64,000 nucleotides of DNA from Flavobacterium taihuense (GCF_019351435.1 NZ_JAHWYN010000002.1:1-64000); one strand, 5' to 3'. Shown: positions 27,384-37,458, counted from the first letter of the stretch. The notes: generated by a model from the letters alone, not told the origin. Translations and numbers: made by a program.

Positions 27384-28073
27384 ATGCTAAATAGTTATAG
27401 TACAGCAGACAAAGTTCTTTTAGCGGTGGATTGTATCATCTTCGGTTTTGATGAAGAGGGATTGAAAATTCTTTTGATTAAAAGGGATTTTGAACCCGAG
27501 AAAGGAAAATGGTCTTTGATGGGGGGATTTCTTAAAAAAGAGGAAGTGTTGGATACAGCAGCCATTAGGGTATTGAATACCTATACCGGACTGCAGGATA
27601 TCTATATGGAACAGCTTTATACCTATAGTGAAATTGATCGTGACCCAGTAGAAAGAACCATATCAGTAGCCTATTATGCGCTGATTAATATAGAAAATCA
27701 CAATGCTGAATTGATTCAGAATTACCATGCCAAATGGTTTAGCGTTTCTGAAGTGCCAAAATTGATTTTTGACCACGACAATATGTTGTCACATGCCATA
27801 AGAAGATTGCGCTACAGAACTTCGATGCGTCCTGTTGGATTCGAACTTTTGCCAGAGAAATTTAAAATGAGTCAGTTACTCAAGTTGTACGAATCCATTT
27901 TGGATAAAGAAATCGATAAGAGAAATTTTATCAGCAAAATAAATTCGTTGGATATTTTGATAAAATTAGACGAGAAAGACATGACTTCTTCCCGAAAAGG
28001 TTCATATCTCTATACTTTTGACAAAGAAAAATACGATGCAAAACTCTTGAATCATTTTGCTTTGAATTTTTAA
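27384..28073 (+). CDS. araR: Nudix-type transcriptional regulator of arabinose use (AraR-like)
   Basis: Cytosolic DNA-binding regulator with an N-terminal Nudix-like effector domain (~10-150) and a C-terminal winged-helix region (~155-229, SMRPVGFELLPEKFKMSQLLKLYESIL). The Nudix box is decayed: it reads GGFLKK...RVLNTYTG where the enzyme consensus has RExxEE, so it should not hydrolyse nucleotides. This matches the NrtR/AraR type, in which the domain senses a sugar; in Bacteroides a Nudix-family AraR is known to control arabinose genes. It is divergent from the arabinan/ara run and surrounded by copies of a 19-bp palindrome. A related protein is encoded at 50461. The ligand is inferred from context to be L-arabinose. 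Confidence 0.85.
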   Translation: MLNSYSTADKVLLAVDCIIFGFDEEGLKILLIKRDFEPEKGKWSLMGGFLKKEEVLDTAAIRVLNTYTGLQDIYMEQLYTYSEIDRDPVERTISVAYYALINIENHNAELIQNYHAKWFSVSEVPKLIFDHDNMLSHAIRRLRYRTSMRPVGFELLPEKFKMSQLLKLYESILDKEIDKRNFISKINSLDILIKLDEKDMTSSRKGSYLYTFDKEKYDAKLLNHFALNF

Positions 28074-28109
28074 AAAGTAAAGCAGCTTTTATTTTAAAGT
28101 AAAAAAAAA

Positions 28110-28141
28110 GGAAGTTTCTATTACAGAAGCTTCCTTTTTTT
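28110..28141. terminator. Bidirectional terminator between araR and transaldolase
   Basis: The stem GGAAGTTTC / GAAGCTTCC (one wobble) is flanked by nine A on the left and eight T on the right, so it can end both the araR transcript and the convergent tal transcript. Confidence 0.8.
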
Positions 28142-28245
28142 GTATTTACAGTTAAGTGTTTCCCAAACCTTGTAGGTATGTTTCCATTAATTGAAATACA
28201 TACGAGGTCGAATAAAAACCATGCAGGATTAAGACCTAATTATTT

Positions 28246-28902
28246 CTAACTATTGCCTTTTTGGTAATCGGCCAAGAAAGTTGCCAATCCGCTATCAGTA
28301 AGAGGGTGTTTTAATAAACCTTCGATTGCGCTTAATGGGCCGGTAATAACATCGGCACCAATTTTGGCACAATTCAGAATGTGCATGACGTGACGAACAG
28401 ATGCTGCCAGAATTTGGGTTTCATAACCATAATTATCATAAATCAATTTGATGTCTTCAATAAGAGACAATCCATCTGTAGAAATATCATCTAATCGACC
28501 GATGAATGGGGACACGTAAGTAGCACCAGCTTTTGCGGCTAACAATGCTTGACCCGCTGAGAATACTAAAGTACAGTTGGTTCTGATTCCTTTGTTCGAA
28601 AAATATTTGATGGCTTTTATTCCGTCTTTAATCATCGGAATTTTTACCACGATTTGAGGATGCAGTGCTGCCAATTTTTCTCCTTCAACAATCATTCCTT
28701 CAAAATCAGTCGAGATTACTTCGGCACTTACGTCACCATCTACTAATTCACATATTTTTACGTAATGGGCGATGATGTTGTCGGCTCCGGTGATTCCTTC
28801 TTTTGCCATTAACGACGGATTTGTTGTCACACCGTCTAATATCCCAAGATCATTGGCTTCTTTGATGTCTTTTAAATTGGCAGTATCGATAAAAAATTTC
28901 AT
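28246..28902 (-). CDS. tal: Transaldolase (small TalC/FSA-type subfamily)
   Basis: Transfers a dihydroxyacetone unit in the non-oxidative pentose phosphate pathway, forming a Schiff base with K87 (VVKIPM). The start [13 protein letters not shown] and the motifs [12 protein letters not shown] and SAEVIS are typical of the short, 218-aa subfamily. The related fructose-6-phosphate aldolases cannot be excluded by eye. It lies 136 bp downstream of transketolase and probably shares its transcript, which would link it to the arabinose regulon through the operator at 31347. Confidence 0.9.
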   Translation of the reverse strand: MKFFIDTANLKDIKEANDLGILDGVTTNPSLMAKEGITGADNIIAHYVKICELVDGDVSAEVISTDFEGMIVEGEKLAALHPQIVVKIPMIKDGIKAIKYFSNKGIRTNCTLVFSAGQALLAAKAGATYVSPFIGRLDDISTDGLSLIEDIKLIYDNYGYETQILAASVRHVMHILNCAKIGADVITGPLSAIEGLLKHPLTDSGLATFLADYQKGNS

Positions 28903-28926
28903 GTGTATGTTTTTTTTGAGAGTCTA

Positions 28927-28944
28927 TCCTGATAGCTATCGGGG
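28927..28944. repeat. Near copy of the GATAGCTATC palindrome
   Basis: TCCTGATAGCTATCGGGG differs from the 15522-15539 copy only at two positions that form wobble pairs. It lies in the 136-bp tkt-tal gap. Confidence 0.5.
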
Positions 28945-29038
28945 CTGAGATTCTGAGATTTTTAAATGTTTTTTGTTTTTTGTTTTTGAATTGTTAAGAT
29001 TCTAAGCTTTTATTTTAGGTACTTAGCATCTTAGTAAC

Positions 29039-31093
29039 TTAATTGCTCAATATTTGAGCACTTTCTTCAATATATTTTAGTATTTCCGCACAAACATGTT
29101 GGCTGGTAAATCCAAATTTTTCATCCAAAACACTCGCTGGTGCCGAATAACCAAAATGGTCTAATCCCACTATTTTTCCGCTGTCACCTATCAATCCTTC
29201 AAGGTTTACTGGAAGTCCAGCCGTAAGTCCAAAAACAAGTTTTCCTTTAGGAATAATGCTTTCTTGGTACGATTTGGGTTGAGATTTAAACAAGCCTTCG
29301 GAAATAATGGAAGCGATGTTAATTTTTAGATTATGTTCTTTTTCTAAAATCACTGCAGCATCAATAAGTGTCGAAACTTCCGATCCGTTTGCTATTAAAG
29401 TGATGTCTGGATTTGTGGTTTCTTTTACCAAATAGCCTCCTTTTTTGGCTCCAGACGCTTCATCATATCTTGAAGTTTGTATAGCTGGAATATCCTTTAT
29501 GTTTTGTCTCGAAAGAATTAATGCCGTTGGGGTTTTGGTGTTTTTCAAAGCCATATCCCAAGCCACTGAAGTTTCGATTGCATCGGCAGGGCGCAGTGCC
29601 AAAAGACTTTGGTGTCCCGAATGGTTTTTGACTTTTTCCAACAAACGCATTTGCGCTTCTTGCTCAATAGGTTGGTGGGTTGGTCCGTCTTCACCGACTC
29701 GGAAAGAGTCGTGTGTCAAGACATATTTTACAGGAAGCTCTTGAATGGCGGCCAATCTAATGGCTGGTTTCATATAATCTGAGAATACAAAAAACGTTGC
29801 GACTACTGGAATTACACCACCATGTAAGGCAATTCCGTTGGCTATTGAGGTCATCGTTAATTCGGCAACTCCAGCTTGTAAAAAGGCACCATTAAAATCA
29901 TTCTTTTGCAAAACGGATGATTTTTTCAAGAAACCATCAGTTTTGTCACTGTTGGATAAATCCGCTGAAGAGACGATGATATTTTCTACGTTTTCTGCCA
30001 AATAGGCTAGTACTGCGGACGAAGCATCTCTAGTTGCGGCATTCGATTTTTGAATAACGCTGCTCAAATCTAATTCTGGTAATTCGCCAGCCAAAAACAA
30101 TTGCATTTTTTTGGCCAATGCTGGGTTTTCATTTTCCCATTTAGCTATTTGTTGTTTTTTCAAAGAAGCTTTTTCTGTTTTTTTAGCTAAAACTTGATTA
30201 TAATGTGCAGCAACTTCTTCAAAAACTGCAAAAGGTTCTTTTGGATTGGCGTTGAGGTTTAATAGTGTTTTGGTGTAGTCTGCTTTAGTGTCACCTATAG
30301 GTTTTCCGTGCAATTCACATTCCCCTTCATATATGCTACCGTCTGCAGTAACACAACCTTTCCCCATAATCGTTTTTCCTATAATCAAGGTTGGTCTTTC
30401 GGTTTCTAGGTTGGCAGCGTCCAATGCTTTGCGGATTTCCAAATGATCGTGTCCGTTTATTGTAATCACATTCCATCCCCAAGCCTTGTATTTCATGGCA
30501 GTATCTTCGGAAGTCACTTCATCGGTCATAGACGAAAGTTGCACATCGTTCGAGTCATAGAACATGATGAAATTGTTCAGTCCCAAATGTCCTGCAATTC
30601 TTCCAGCTCCTTGTGAAATTTCTTCCTGAACACCACCATCAGTGATGAAACCATATATTTTATGGTCGAAAAGCCCTTTGAAACGTGCTCCCAGAAATTT
30701 GGCGGCTATAGCAGCTCCCACACCCATGGTATGTCCCTGTCCTAGGGGTCCCGATGTGTTTTCGATTCCCCTTAATACATCAACTTCCGGATGTCCTGGG
30801 GTTACTGAGCCCCATTGCCTAAATTGTTGGAGGTCTTCTTTTTTGTAATTTCCTAATAAATAGTATTGTGCATACATCAAACCCGACAAATGCCCCGCAT
30901 CCATAAAGAAGCGGTCTCTAAAAGGCCAATCCATTTGGGTTGGATCAAAATCTAAATACTCAGTGTATAAAATATGCATAAAATCAGCACCTCCCATGGC
31001 ACCTCCGGGGTGTCCTGAATTTGCTTTTTCTACCATAGAAATAGCCAGAGCTCTCATGTTGTCTGCGGCTAATTGGTCCATTTTGTGATTCAT
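29039..31093 (-). CDS. tkt: Transketolase
   Basis: Thiamine-diphosphate enzyme that transfers two-carbon units between pentose and triose/tetrose phosphates; with Tal it drains xylulose 5-phosphate from arabinose and xylose. It is a single 684-aa chain with the ThDP domain (GHPGGAMGGADFMHILY, GPLGQGHTMGVGAA), the pyrimidine domain (HDSFRVGEDGPTHQPIEQ) and a C-terminal domain. The regulatory link is a 19-bp arabinose-type palindrome 254 bp upstream. This gives a sugar-inducible copy; whether the genome holds another, housekeeping transketolase cannot be seen here. Confidence 0.96.
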   Translation of the reverse strand: MNHKMDQLAADNMRALAISMVEKANSGHPGGAMGGADFMHILYTEYLDFDPTQMDWPFRDRFFMDAGHLSGLMYAQYYLLGNYKKEDLQQFRQWGSVTPGHPEVDVLRGIENTSGPLGQGHTMGVGAAIAAKFLGARFKGLFDHKIYGFITDGGVQEEISQGAGRIAGHLGLNNFIMFYDSNDVQLSSMTDEVTSEDTAMKYKAWGWNVITINGHDHLEIRKALDAANLETERPTLIIGKTIMGKGCVTADGSIYEGECELHGKPIGDTKADYTKTLLNLNANPKEPFAVFEEVAAHYNQVLAKKTEKASLKKQQIAKWENENPALAKKMQLFLAGELPELDLSSVIQKSNAATRDASSAVLAYLAENVENIIVSSADLSNSDKTDGFLKKSSVLQKNDFNGAFLQAGVAELTMTSIANGIALHGGVIPVVATFFVFSDYMKPAIRLAAIQELPVKYVLTHDSFRVGEDGPTHQPIEQEAQMRLLEKVKNHSGHQSLLALRPADAIETSVAWDMALKNTKTPTALILSRQNIKDIPAIQTSRYDEASGAKKGGYLVKETTNPDITLIANGSEVSTLIDAAVILEKEHNLKINIASIISEGLFKSQPKSYQESIIPKGKLVFGLTAGLPVNLEGLIGDSGKIVGLDHFGYSAPASVLDEKFGFTSQHVCAEILKYIEESAQILSN

Positions 31094-31346
31094 AATCTTT
31101 TAATTTGGTTGTAATAGTATTATTGATATTTCTGTTTTTTTTTGATTTTGGATAAACTAGTCCCAAAAGGGAACAATCATCTTTTTTCTAAATAAGATAG
31201 AAACGAGCTTTTGGATTTAAAACAGTTTAGTTTTAATTTCTTCGCTGCTTTAATCAAATAATAAAGGTTTATTATTTTGTTCAGATATCGATTTGGCTGC
31301 TTTGAATAACAGACTAAATTTGAGAGGATAAGGGAGTAAAAAATAA

Positions 31347-31365
31347 TAAGTGTAAAAAATACATT
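31347..31365 (-). promoter_or_regulatory. Predicted AraR operator before transketolase (site F)
   Basis: AAGTGTAAAAAATACATTT, an almost perfect 7-5-7 palindrome, lies 254 bp upstream of tkt. It implies a long leader or distant action. The rest of the 414-bp gap between the GntR gene and tkt is AT-rich without a gene. Confidence 0.65.
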
Positions 31366-31507
31366 TGCAAATATAGGTAAATTTGTTTGATAAAAACAAA
31401 AAAAGGAAATATCATTTTTAACTCTTATCTCTTAGTTTTTTTCTCAATGAAAAAATGTTTTTTTAGCGCTGATGATGAAATTTCTATTGTTGAGATAAAT
31501 TGATTTT

Positions 31508-32506
31508 TTACAATGAGTTGCGAATAATCAAAGCACTTTTGTTTTCAATCTGTTCTTTTTTTCCCGCAAGTACCATTTGGGCGAGTAATTTTCCCATTGT
31601 GGTAAAATCGGTAGAAATAGTGGTAATTCCATTCGAAACAACTTTCTTTAAGGGAGTTTCATTATAGGAAATAATTCCAAAATCGGTTCCTAATTTTAAG
31701 TTTTGCTGTTTTGCTTTTTCGATTACACGAACCAGATCTCGGTCATTCGGGATGATGTAAACCCCTCCAATGGTTATTTCGTTGTCTGCAAATTCATTGA
31801 TGATTTCATAATCAAAAGCGAATTCATTGCAAAAATCTACAAAACCGGTTTTCATTCCCAGTGGTTCTCTAAAGCCTGGGAAGATCAGGATGAGTTTGCT
31901 GTATTTGTTGAGTCTTGATTTTCCTTTGGATAAACCTTCAAAGATGTCTTTTTTGTGATTTTGGTAAATAGCGGGAAAGGATTTTAAATCTTCATTTGTT
32001 TGATCCAGGATGATAACGTCATTTACTGGTAGGGTTTTTATGATTGCAGCTACATCGATTAAGTTGGTGGGCATGATGATATATTTAGTATAATTGCCGT
32101 TACTGTCATCTATTAATTTTTTAAAAACAGGGACATTAAAATGGTGAAAGAAAATATCAACCTGTACATTTTTTCCAATGTTTTTTAAAAACGAATTGTA
32201 AATGTCTTCCTTGAAAATGTTAAGCTCGTCAAAAAGCAAAAATATCTTTTGTTTTATGGTGATTTCGACACTTTTTACATAATATCCTTTGCCGGGGATA
32301 GCATAAATTATACCTCTTTTTTTGAGATCGTCATATCCTAACAAGACGGTATCTCGGGATAATGAAAAGGCCAAACAGACTTTATTTACCGAAGGAAGCC
32401 GATCCCCTTTTGTAAGTTTTTCTTCCTCAATTGCTTTTTCAATCGATTGAATTATCTGTTTGTATTTTGGTATGCCAAGGTTGGTTTGGATTGAAATTAT
32501 TTTCAT
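31508..32506 (-). CDS. GntR-type regulator with LacI-like sugar-binding domain
   Basis: Predicted repressor of the galactan/galactose locus. Residues ~1-78 form a GntR winged helix (PKYKQIIQSIEKAI...GDRLPSVNKVCLAFSLSRDTVLLGYDDLKKRGIIYAIPGKGYYV). Residues ~85-330 form a periplasmic-binding-protein-like domain (GIISYNETPLKKVVSNGITTISTDFTTMG). It is divergent from the SusC gene at 32898. A 16-bp element next to its -7 box recurs before galM at 38650, so the protein probably controls itself, susCDE and galM-galE. Galactose or a galacto-oligosaccharide as effector is inferred from the neighbours. Confidence 0.82.
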   Translation of the reverse strand: MKIISIQTNLGIPKYKQIIQSIEKAIEEEKLTKGDRLPSVNKVCLAFSLSRDTVLLGYDDLKKRGIIYAIPGKGYYVKSVEITIKQKIFLLFDELNIFKEDIYNSFLKNIGKNVQVDIFFHHFNVPVFKKLIDDSNGNYTKYIIMPTNLIDVAAIIKTLPVNDVIILDQTNEDLKSFPAIYQNHKKDIFEGLSKGKSRLNKYSKLILIFPGFREPLGMKTGFVDFCNEFAFDYEIINEFADNEITIGGVYIIPNDRDLVRVIEKAKQQNLKLGTDFGIISYNETPLKKVVSNGITTISTDFTTMGKLLAQMVLAGKKEQIENKSALIIRNSL

Positions 32507-32526
32507 AGCAAAAGTTGTTTTTTAAA

Positions 32527-32586
32527 CAAATATATAAAAAACTGGTAGGTACTGGTATTGAAATTTAAATTTAACACATAATTTTG
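32527..32586. promoter_or_regulatory. Divergent promoters around a GntR-type operator
   Basis: The operator candidate ACTGGTAGGTACTGGT (32541-32556) is both a direct repeat of ACTGGT and an imperfect dyad (AC-GTA-TAC-GT). It lies between TATATTTG on the minus strand (32527-32534, towards the GntR gene) and TAATTTTG on the plus strand (32579-32586, towards susC). The plus-strand promoter would give susC a leader of about 300 bases. The rest of the 391-bp gap is AT-rich, including a TA run near 32758-32771. Confidence 0.7.
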
Positions 32587-32897
32587 AATTTCATATTTCA
32601 TAAAAAAACAATTGAAATAAAGTAAATATCTTATTTTAAATTGAATTATACGATAATTCTGTTTTAAAATTTATAATAAAATGGGAGATTCGTTTTTTTG
32701 TCTAATATTTCGAAGTAGTTGATATCATATAATCAATGTTGTTTTGTTCTTTTTGTAATATATATATATATGAAGACTATATTAATTTAAGATATTCTAT
32801 TTGCAGATTAAAGATTAAATCGCCCAAAATAATAGTTTTATTACCCAATGCATGAATCAATACCTAACCCAAAATCAATTTAATTAAACAAAAAAGT

Positions 32898-35840
32898 ATG
32901 AAAACAATTTACAAGAAGTTGTTATTTTTATTTCTCCTACTCCCATTTTGCGCTTTTTCGCAGAATGTAGTGAAAGGGACAGTTCTGGACAGTGGTTCCG
33001 GACAGCCCATTTCTGGAGTGAATATCAATATACAAGGTGCCTCAAATGGCGTTTCAACCGATTTTGACGGGAAATTTCAAATCCCAAATCTGAAGGCAGG
33101 CGATAGAATTGTCTTCTCCTTTGTGGGATACAAAAATGAAATTGTAACCTTCAGTAACCAAAAATCACTTACGGTAAGTCTTACCTCAGAAGCCAATCAA
33201 TTAGTTGAAGTTAAAATCAATGTGGGATATGGTTCTGTGAAAAAGAAAGATGCAACTGGTGCTGTTGTGGCATTAGGTACCAAAGAATTTAACAAAGGTG
33301 CCAATGTGAGTACTGAAGATTTATTCAAAGGGAGAGTTGCAGGTTTAACCGTAAATTCTACTGGTGCTCCTGGCGCTAAATCGGAAATGCGAATTAGAGG
33401 CGGAAGTTCACTTTTTGCTAGTAACGACCCTCTTATTGTTATCGATGGATTGCCTTTAGATAATAATACAAACATTGGTTCGGCTTCATTTTTGGCATCA
33501 TTGAATCCTAGTACAGTGGAGTCGATTGCGGTATTAAAAGATGCATCGGCAACTGCTATTTACGGTTCACGCGCTTCCAACGGGGTGATTATTATTACGA
33601 CCAAAAAAGGAAGTAAAACTTTGGCTGTTGACTACAATGTACTATATGGTGCGGGCAAATTGGTAAATACAGTTGATGTTTTTAGTGCCGATGAATACCG
33701 TGCTGTTATTGCTGATAAAAGACCAGGCGATGTTGGTAAATTGGGTACTGCCAACACCGATTGGCAAAATGAGATTTACAGAAGTACTGGATATATAGAT
33801 CAAAATTTATCGGTTAGAGGTAATCTTTTGAATGTTATTCCTGCGAGCTTGACTTTGGGAAATACCAATCAGCAAGGTTTGCGATTGACCAATACGTTCA
33901 AAAGAAATACGATTGGATTGGTGATGAATCCTGCTTTTTTTGAGAATCATTTGAAACTGAAATTAGCAGCCAATTATGCTGATGAGAAAAACAGATTCAC
34001 TGATGGAGTTGAAGGTGCAGCCATAGGTTTTGACCCAACGCAACCTGTTAGGGTAGATGGCGCACCTTATGGAGGTTTCTTCGAATACACTTCTGGAATC
34101 GACAGCAATGGTAAATATCCTTTGATCTCTACTGCTGCAAGAAATCCAGTTGCTCAATTGTTGATGACTAACGATAGAGGAACAAGCAATAGAATTTTTG
34201 GAAATTTTGAAGTCGATTATAAATTTCATTTTTTACCTGAATTAAGAGCGGTTGTCAATGTTGGGTTTGACCAATCGAATGGGGAGAGAAGGAGACTTGT
34301 TGGCGAAGATGCAGCTTCGGCACCATCAAATAATAATATCCCTTATGGTACTGACGAATATACTGAAGCGACTAAAAGAAATAAATTATTAGACACTTAT
34401 TTGGTCTACAATAAAATCGTAAATGAATTCAATCTTGATATTACGGGAGGGTATTCTTATCAAAGATTTGAAAGCAATAAATTTGAAACGGGAAATATTT
34501 TAAATCCCGATTTACCTTCCACTTTTCCTGAGACTACAATTGATACGGATGTCGTTTTGCTAGGTTTTTTTGGTAGAGCGAATATCAATTTCAAAGACAA
34601 ATATTTGTTAACTATGTCTTACAGAAGAGACGGTTCTTCGAGATTTGAGGAAGAAAACCGTTGGGGTAATTTCCCAGCCGCAGCCTTTGCTTGGAAAATG
34701 AAAGAAGATTTTTTTAAGGATAGTGAAACTGTATCTGATTTGAAACTGCGTGTGAGTTATGGTATCACCGGGCAACAAGACATACCTGAGCCTAATGGTT
34801 ATTTAGAAAAATATGAGCTTGGTGGAGGGAACTCCCAATATTATTTTGGAACAACAGCCGTTCCTGTTGCGTTGTCCAGTAAAAGAACCAAAAATTTGAA
34901 ATGGGAAGAAACATCCGTTTTTAATGCAGGTCTTGATTTTGGGTTTTTTAAGAATCGTTTGTCTGCAGCTGTTGATATTTTTGCTAAAGAATCTAAAGAT
35001 TTATTGGTAAATGCGGCTATTTCGGATGGTAGTAATTTCTCGAATCGGGTGTATCAAAACGTTGGTTCGTTTACTACAAGAGGAATCGAATTAAGCCTAA
35101 ATGCAATTTTGTTGCAGTCAGAAAGTTTCAATTGGAATGTGAATTTCACTGCTTCAAAGTTTGAAAGAAGAATTAAAGATTTGGTGAACAATACCGATAT
35201 TTTATTGGGAGACAACATTGCCGGTACTGGAACTCCTGGTCAAATTTTTAGCGAAGGCTATGCTCCGTACTCGTTTTATGTTTACAAACAATTGTACGAT
35301 ACTGCCGGAAAACCTATAGATGGTGCTTTTGCAGATATTAATGGAGACAATATAAAAAACAATTCGGACAAATACATTTACCATAATCCAGATCCAGATG
35401 CCACTTTTGGATTTGCTTCGACTATGAATTACAAACATATCGATTTCTCTTTCAATTTGAGAGCGAGTATTGGTAATCGAATTTTTAATGCAGTTGATGC
35501 TTCCAGAGCTCAGTGGGATTCTATGGAAAATGGCGGAATATTAAGCAACGTACCCTCTTCAATTTTAGAAACTGGTTTTCAAACGACATCAAATGTGGTA
35601 TTGTCTGATATTTATATAGAAGATGCCTCTTTCTTGAAAATGGATAACATCTCTTTGGGTTACACTTTTACCAATTGGTTGAACGATAAAGCTTCGTTAA
35701 GAATATCGACTGGAGTTCAAAATGCTTTTGTGATTACAAAATACAGCGGATTGGATCCTGAAATTACAAACAACGGTGTGGATAAAACCATTTACCCAAG
35801 ACAGCGTTCTATCTTGTTTGGACTTAACATCAAATTTTAA
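32898..35840 (+). CDS. SusC/RagA-family TonB-dependent transporter (galactan locus)
   Basis: Outer-membrane importer for galactan oligosaccharides. The order is a signal peptide (..PFCAFSQ), a carboxypeptidase-regulatory-like domain (VKGTVLDSGSGQPISGVNI), the SusC signature (INVGYGSVKKKDATGAVVAL), a plug domain (KDASATAIYGSRASNGVI) and a barrel ending in Phe (FGLNIKF). At 980 aa it is normal for the family. It is the first gene of the susC-susD-susE unit that ends in the terminator at 38604. Beta-1,4-galactan as substrate is inferred from the GH53 genes downstream. Confidence 0.94.
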   Translation: MKTIYKKLLFLFLLLPFCAFSQNVVKGTVLDSGSGQPISGVNINIQGASNGVSTDFDGKFQIPNLKAGDRIVFSFVGYKNEIVTFSNQKSLTVSLTSEANQLVEVKINVGYGSVKKKDATGAVVALGTKEFNKGANVSTEDLFKGRVAGLTVNSTGAPGAKSEMRIRGGSSLFASNDPLIVIDGLPLDNNTNIGSASFLASLNPSTVESIAVLKDASATAIYGSRASNGVIIITTKKGSKTLAVDYNVLYGAGKLVNTVDVFSADEYRAVIADKRPGDVGKLGTANTDWQNEIYRSTGYIDQNLSVRGNLLNVIPASLTLGNTNQQGLRLTNTFKRNTIGLVMNPAFFENHLKLKLAANYADEKNRFTDGVEGAAIGFDPTQPVRVDGAPYGGFFEYTSGIDSNGKYPLISTAARNPVAQLLMTNDRGTSNRIFGNFEVDYKFHFLPELRAVVNVGFDQSNGERRRLVGEDAASAPSNNNIPYGTDEYTEATKRNKLLDTYLVYNKIVNEFNLDITGGYSYQRFESNKFETGNILNPDLPSTFPETTIDTDVVLLGFFGRANINFKDKYLLTMSYRRDGSSRFEEENRWGNFPAAAFAWKMKEDFFKDSETVSDLKLRVSYGITGQQDIPEPNGYLEKYELGGGNSQYYFGTTAVPVALSSKRTKNLKWEETSVFNAGLDFGFFKNRLSAAVDIFAKESKDLLVNAAISDGSNFSNRVYQNVGSFTTRGIELSLNAILLQSESFNWNVNFTASKFERRIKDLVNNTDILLGDNIAGTGTPGQIFSEGYAPYSFYVYKQLYDTAGKPIDGAFADINGDNIKNNSDKYIYHNPDPDATFGFASTMNYKHIDFSFNLRASIGNRIFNAVDASRAQWDSMENGGILSNVPSSILETGFQTTSNVVLSDIYIEDASFLKMDNISLGYTFTNWLNDKASLRISTGVQNAFVITKYSGLDPEITNNGVDKTIYPRQRSILFGLNIKF

Positions 35841-35850
35841 AAATCAGAAA

Positions 35851-37458
35851 ATGAAAAAATATATATTTATTTACATTTTAGTACTCACAACAGTACTTCA
35901 ATCGTGTACCGATGACTTGAATGTAGTATCCAAAGATGATGATGTTTTGTCTTCGGATGCTTTGTACACCTCACCAGATGGGTATGAAAAAGCTTTGGCC
36001 GGAGTGTATGGCAACCTTACTTTGACAGGAGTTATTGGTCCAAACAATTCTTCGCTGGAAGGTGTCGATGCTGGAACAAGCCAGTTTACAAGATGTTTAT
36101 TGTATTTGCAAGATTTAACAACAGACGAACTAGTTTGGAGTTATGAAGCCGATGAAGGTACTGCCGAGTTGCAACGAAACATTTGGACTGCTTCGAATCC
36201 TATTATTTTGGGAATGTACAGTAGAACAATGGCTTCGGTGTCGTATGCCAATGAGTTTTTACGTCAAAGCACTCCCGAAAAATTGCAATCAAGAGGAATT
36301 ACAGATGCTACAAAACTTGCCGATATTGCACTTTACAGAAAAGAAGTTCGTGTGTTACGCGCTTATGCCTATTACAATATGATGGATTTGTTTGGTAAAG
36401 CAGCAATGTATACCGAAAATGATCCTATCAACTATGCGGGTCCGGAATTTAGCAGAAAACAATTATTTGATTTTGTTGAATCTGAATTGCTCGCTGTTCT
36501 TCCAGACTTGAAGCCAGCTCATACCAATATTTATGGAAGATTAGATCAAGGTATGGCTAGAATGATATTGGCTAAAATTTATTTGAATGCACAAGTGTAT
36601 ATCCAAGCCAATCGTTATAATGATTGTGTAACTCAGTGTAAAGCAATTATCGCAAGTGGATATTCTTTGAAACCAAATTACCTGGACAATTTCAAAGCCG
36701 ATAACAATACTTCTGAAGAGATGATTTTTGGGATACAATCGGATGGGGTTGTTTCTCAAAATTGGGGAGCAACTACAGTATTGACTAATGGTCAAATTGG
36801 AGCTTGGGAAAATAACGGCGCCGATTTTGGTATTGGCGGATGGAGTGGAGCTCTTCGAATCAGAAAACAATTTGTACAAAAATTTGATGGTGGAAAATTC
36901 AACCAAGATAGTCGTAAAACGATTGGTACAGGTATTCAGGGAGATCCATCAAAACAAAGAACAATTGATATTGCTGATATTGGAGTAAAAACCCAAGGAT
37001 ATATTTTGTCTAAGTATTCGAATAAAACGTCAACAGGTGGTAATGGTAGCAGTTCTACTTATGCCGATGCCGATTTTCCTTTATTTCGTTTGGCCGATGT
37101 CTATTTGATGTATGCCGAAGCAATCCTGAGAGGAGGTAACGGAGATGCTGCTCAAGCATTGACTTATGTAAATGATTTGAGAAAAAGAGCCAATAATGGT
37201 ACAACTGTTGGAAATATCACAGCAACTGATTTGACTCTTGATTTCTTAATTGATGAAAGAGCACGTGAATTGCATTGGGAAGCACACAGAAGACAGGACT
37301 TAATCCGTTTTGGAAAATATACAGGAGGTTCCTACAACTGGGCTTGGAAAGGAAATGCCTCAACTGGAATTTCAATTCCGTCTCATATGAGTGTTTTTCC
37401 AATTCCTGTTGGGTCACTGGGAGCCAATCGTAATTTAACTCAAAACACAGGTTACTAA
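35851..37458 (+). CDS. SusD/RagB-family surface glycan-binding lipoprotein (galactan locus)
   Basis: Surface lid of the upstream SusC. I start at 35851 (MKKYIFIYILV), 10 bp after the susC stop; the frame open from 35776 overlaps susC and would bury the signal peptide. The lipobox LQSC (C19) is followed by TDDLN, an acidic surface-export signal. SusD landmarks are LRAYAYYNMMDLFGK, FRLADVYLMYAEAILRGGNGD and ELHWEAHRRQDLIRFGKY near the C-terminus. Length 535 aa. Confidence 0.94.
   Translation: MKKYIFIYILVLTTVLQSCTDDLNVVSKDDDVLSSDALYTSPDGYEKALAGVYGNLTLTGVIGPNNSSLEGVDAGTSQFTRCLLYLQDLTTDELVWSYEADEGTAELQRNIWTASNPIILGMYSRTMASVSYANEFLRQSTPEKLQSRGITDATKLADIALYRKEVRVLRAYAYYNMMDLFGKAAMYTENDPINYAGPEFSRKQLFDFVESELLAVLPDLKPAHTNIYGRLDQGMARMILAKIYLNAQVYIQANRYNDCVTQCKAIIASGYSLKPNYLDNFKADNNTSEEMIFGIQSDGVVSQNWGATTVLTNGQIGAWENNGADFGIGGWSGALRIRKQFVQKFDGGKFNQDSRKTIGTGIQGDPSKQRTIDIADIGVKTQGYILSKYSNKTSTGGNGSSSTYADADFPLFRLADVYLMYAEAILRGGNGDAAQALTYVNDLRKRANNGTTVGNITATDLTLDFLIDERARELHWEAHRRQDLIRFGKYTGGSYNWAWKGNASTGISIPSHMSVFPIPVGSLGANRNLTQNTGY

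Noticed and set aside
32758..32771. TA dinucleotide run as a phase-variable promoter
   Set aside because: Only about seven units, and not placed between recognisable -33 and -7 elements.
35776..35850. N-terminal extension of the galactan SusD overlapping susC
   Set aside because: The signal peptide and lipobox only make sense from 35851.
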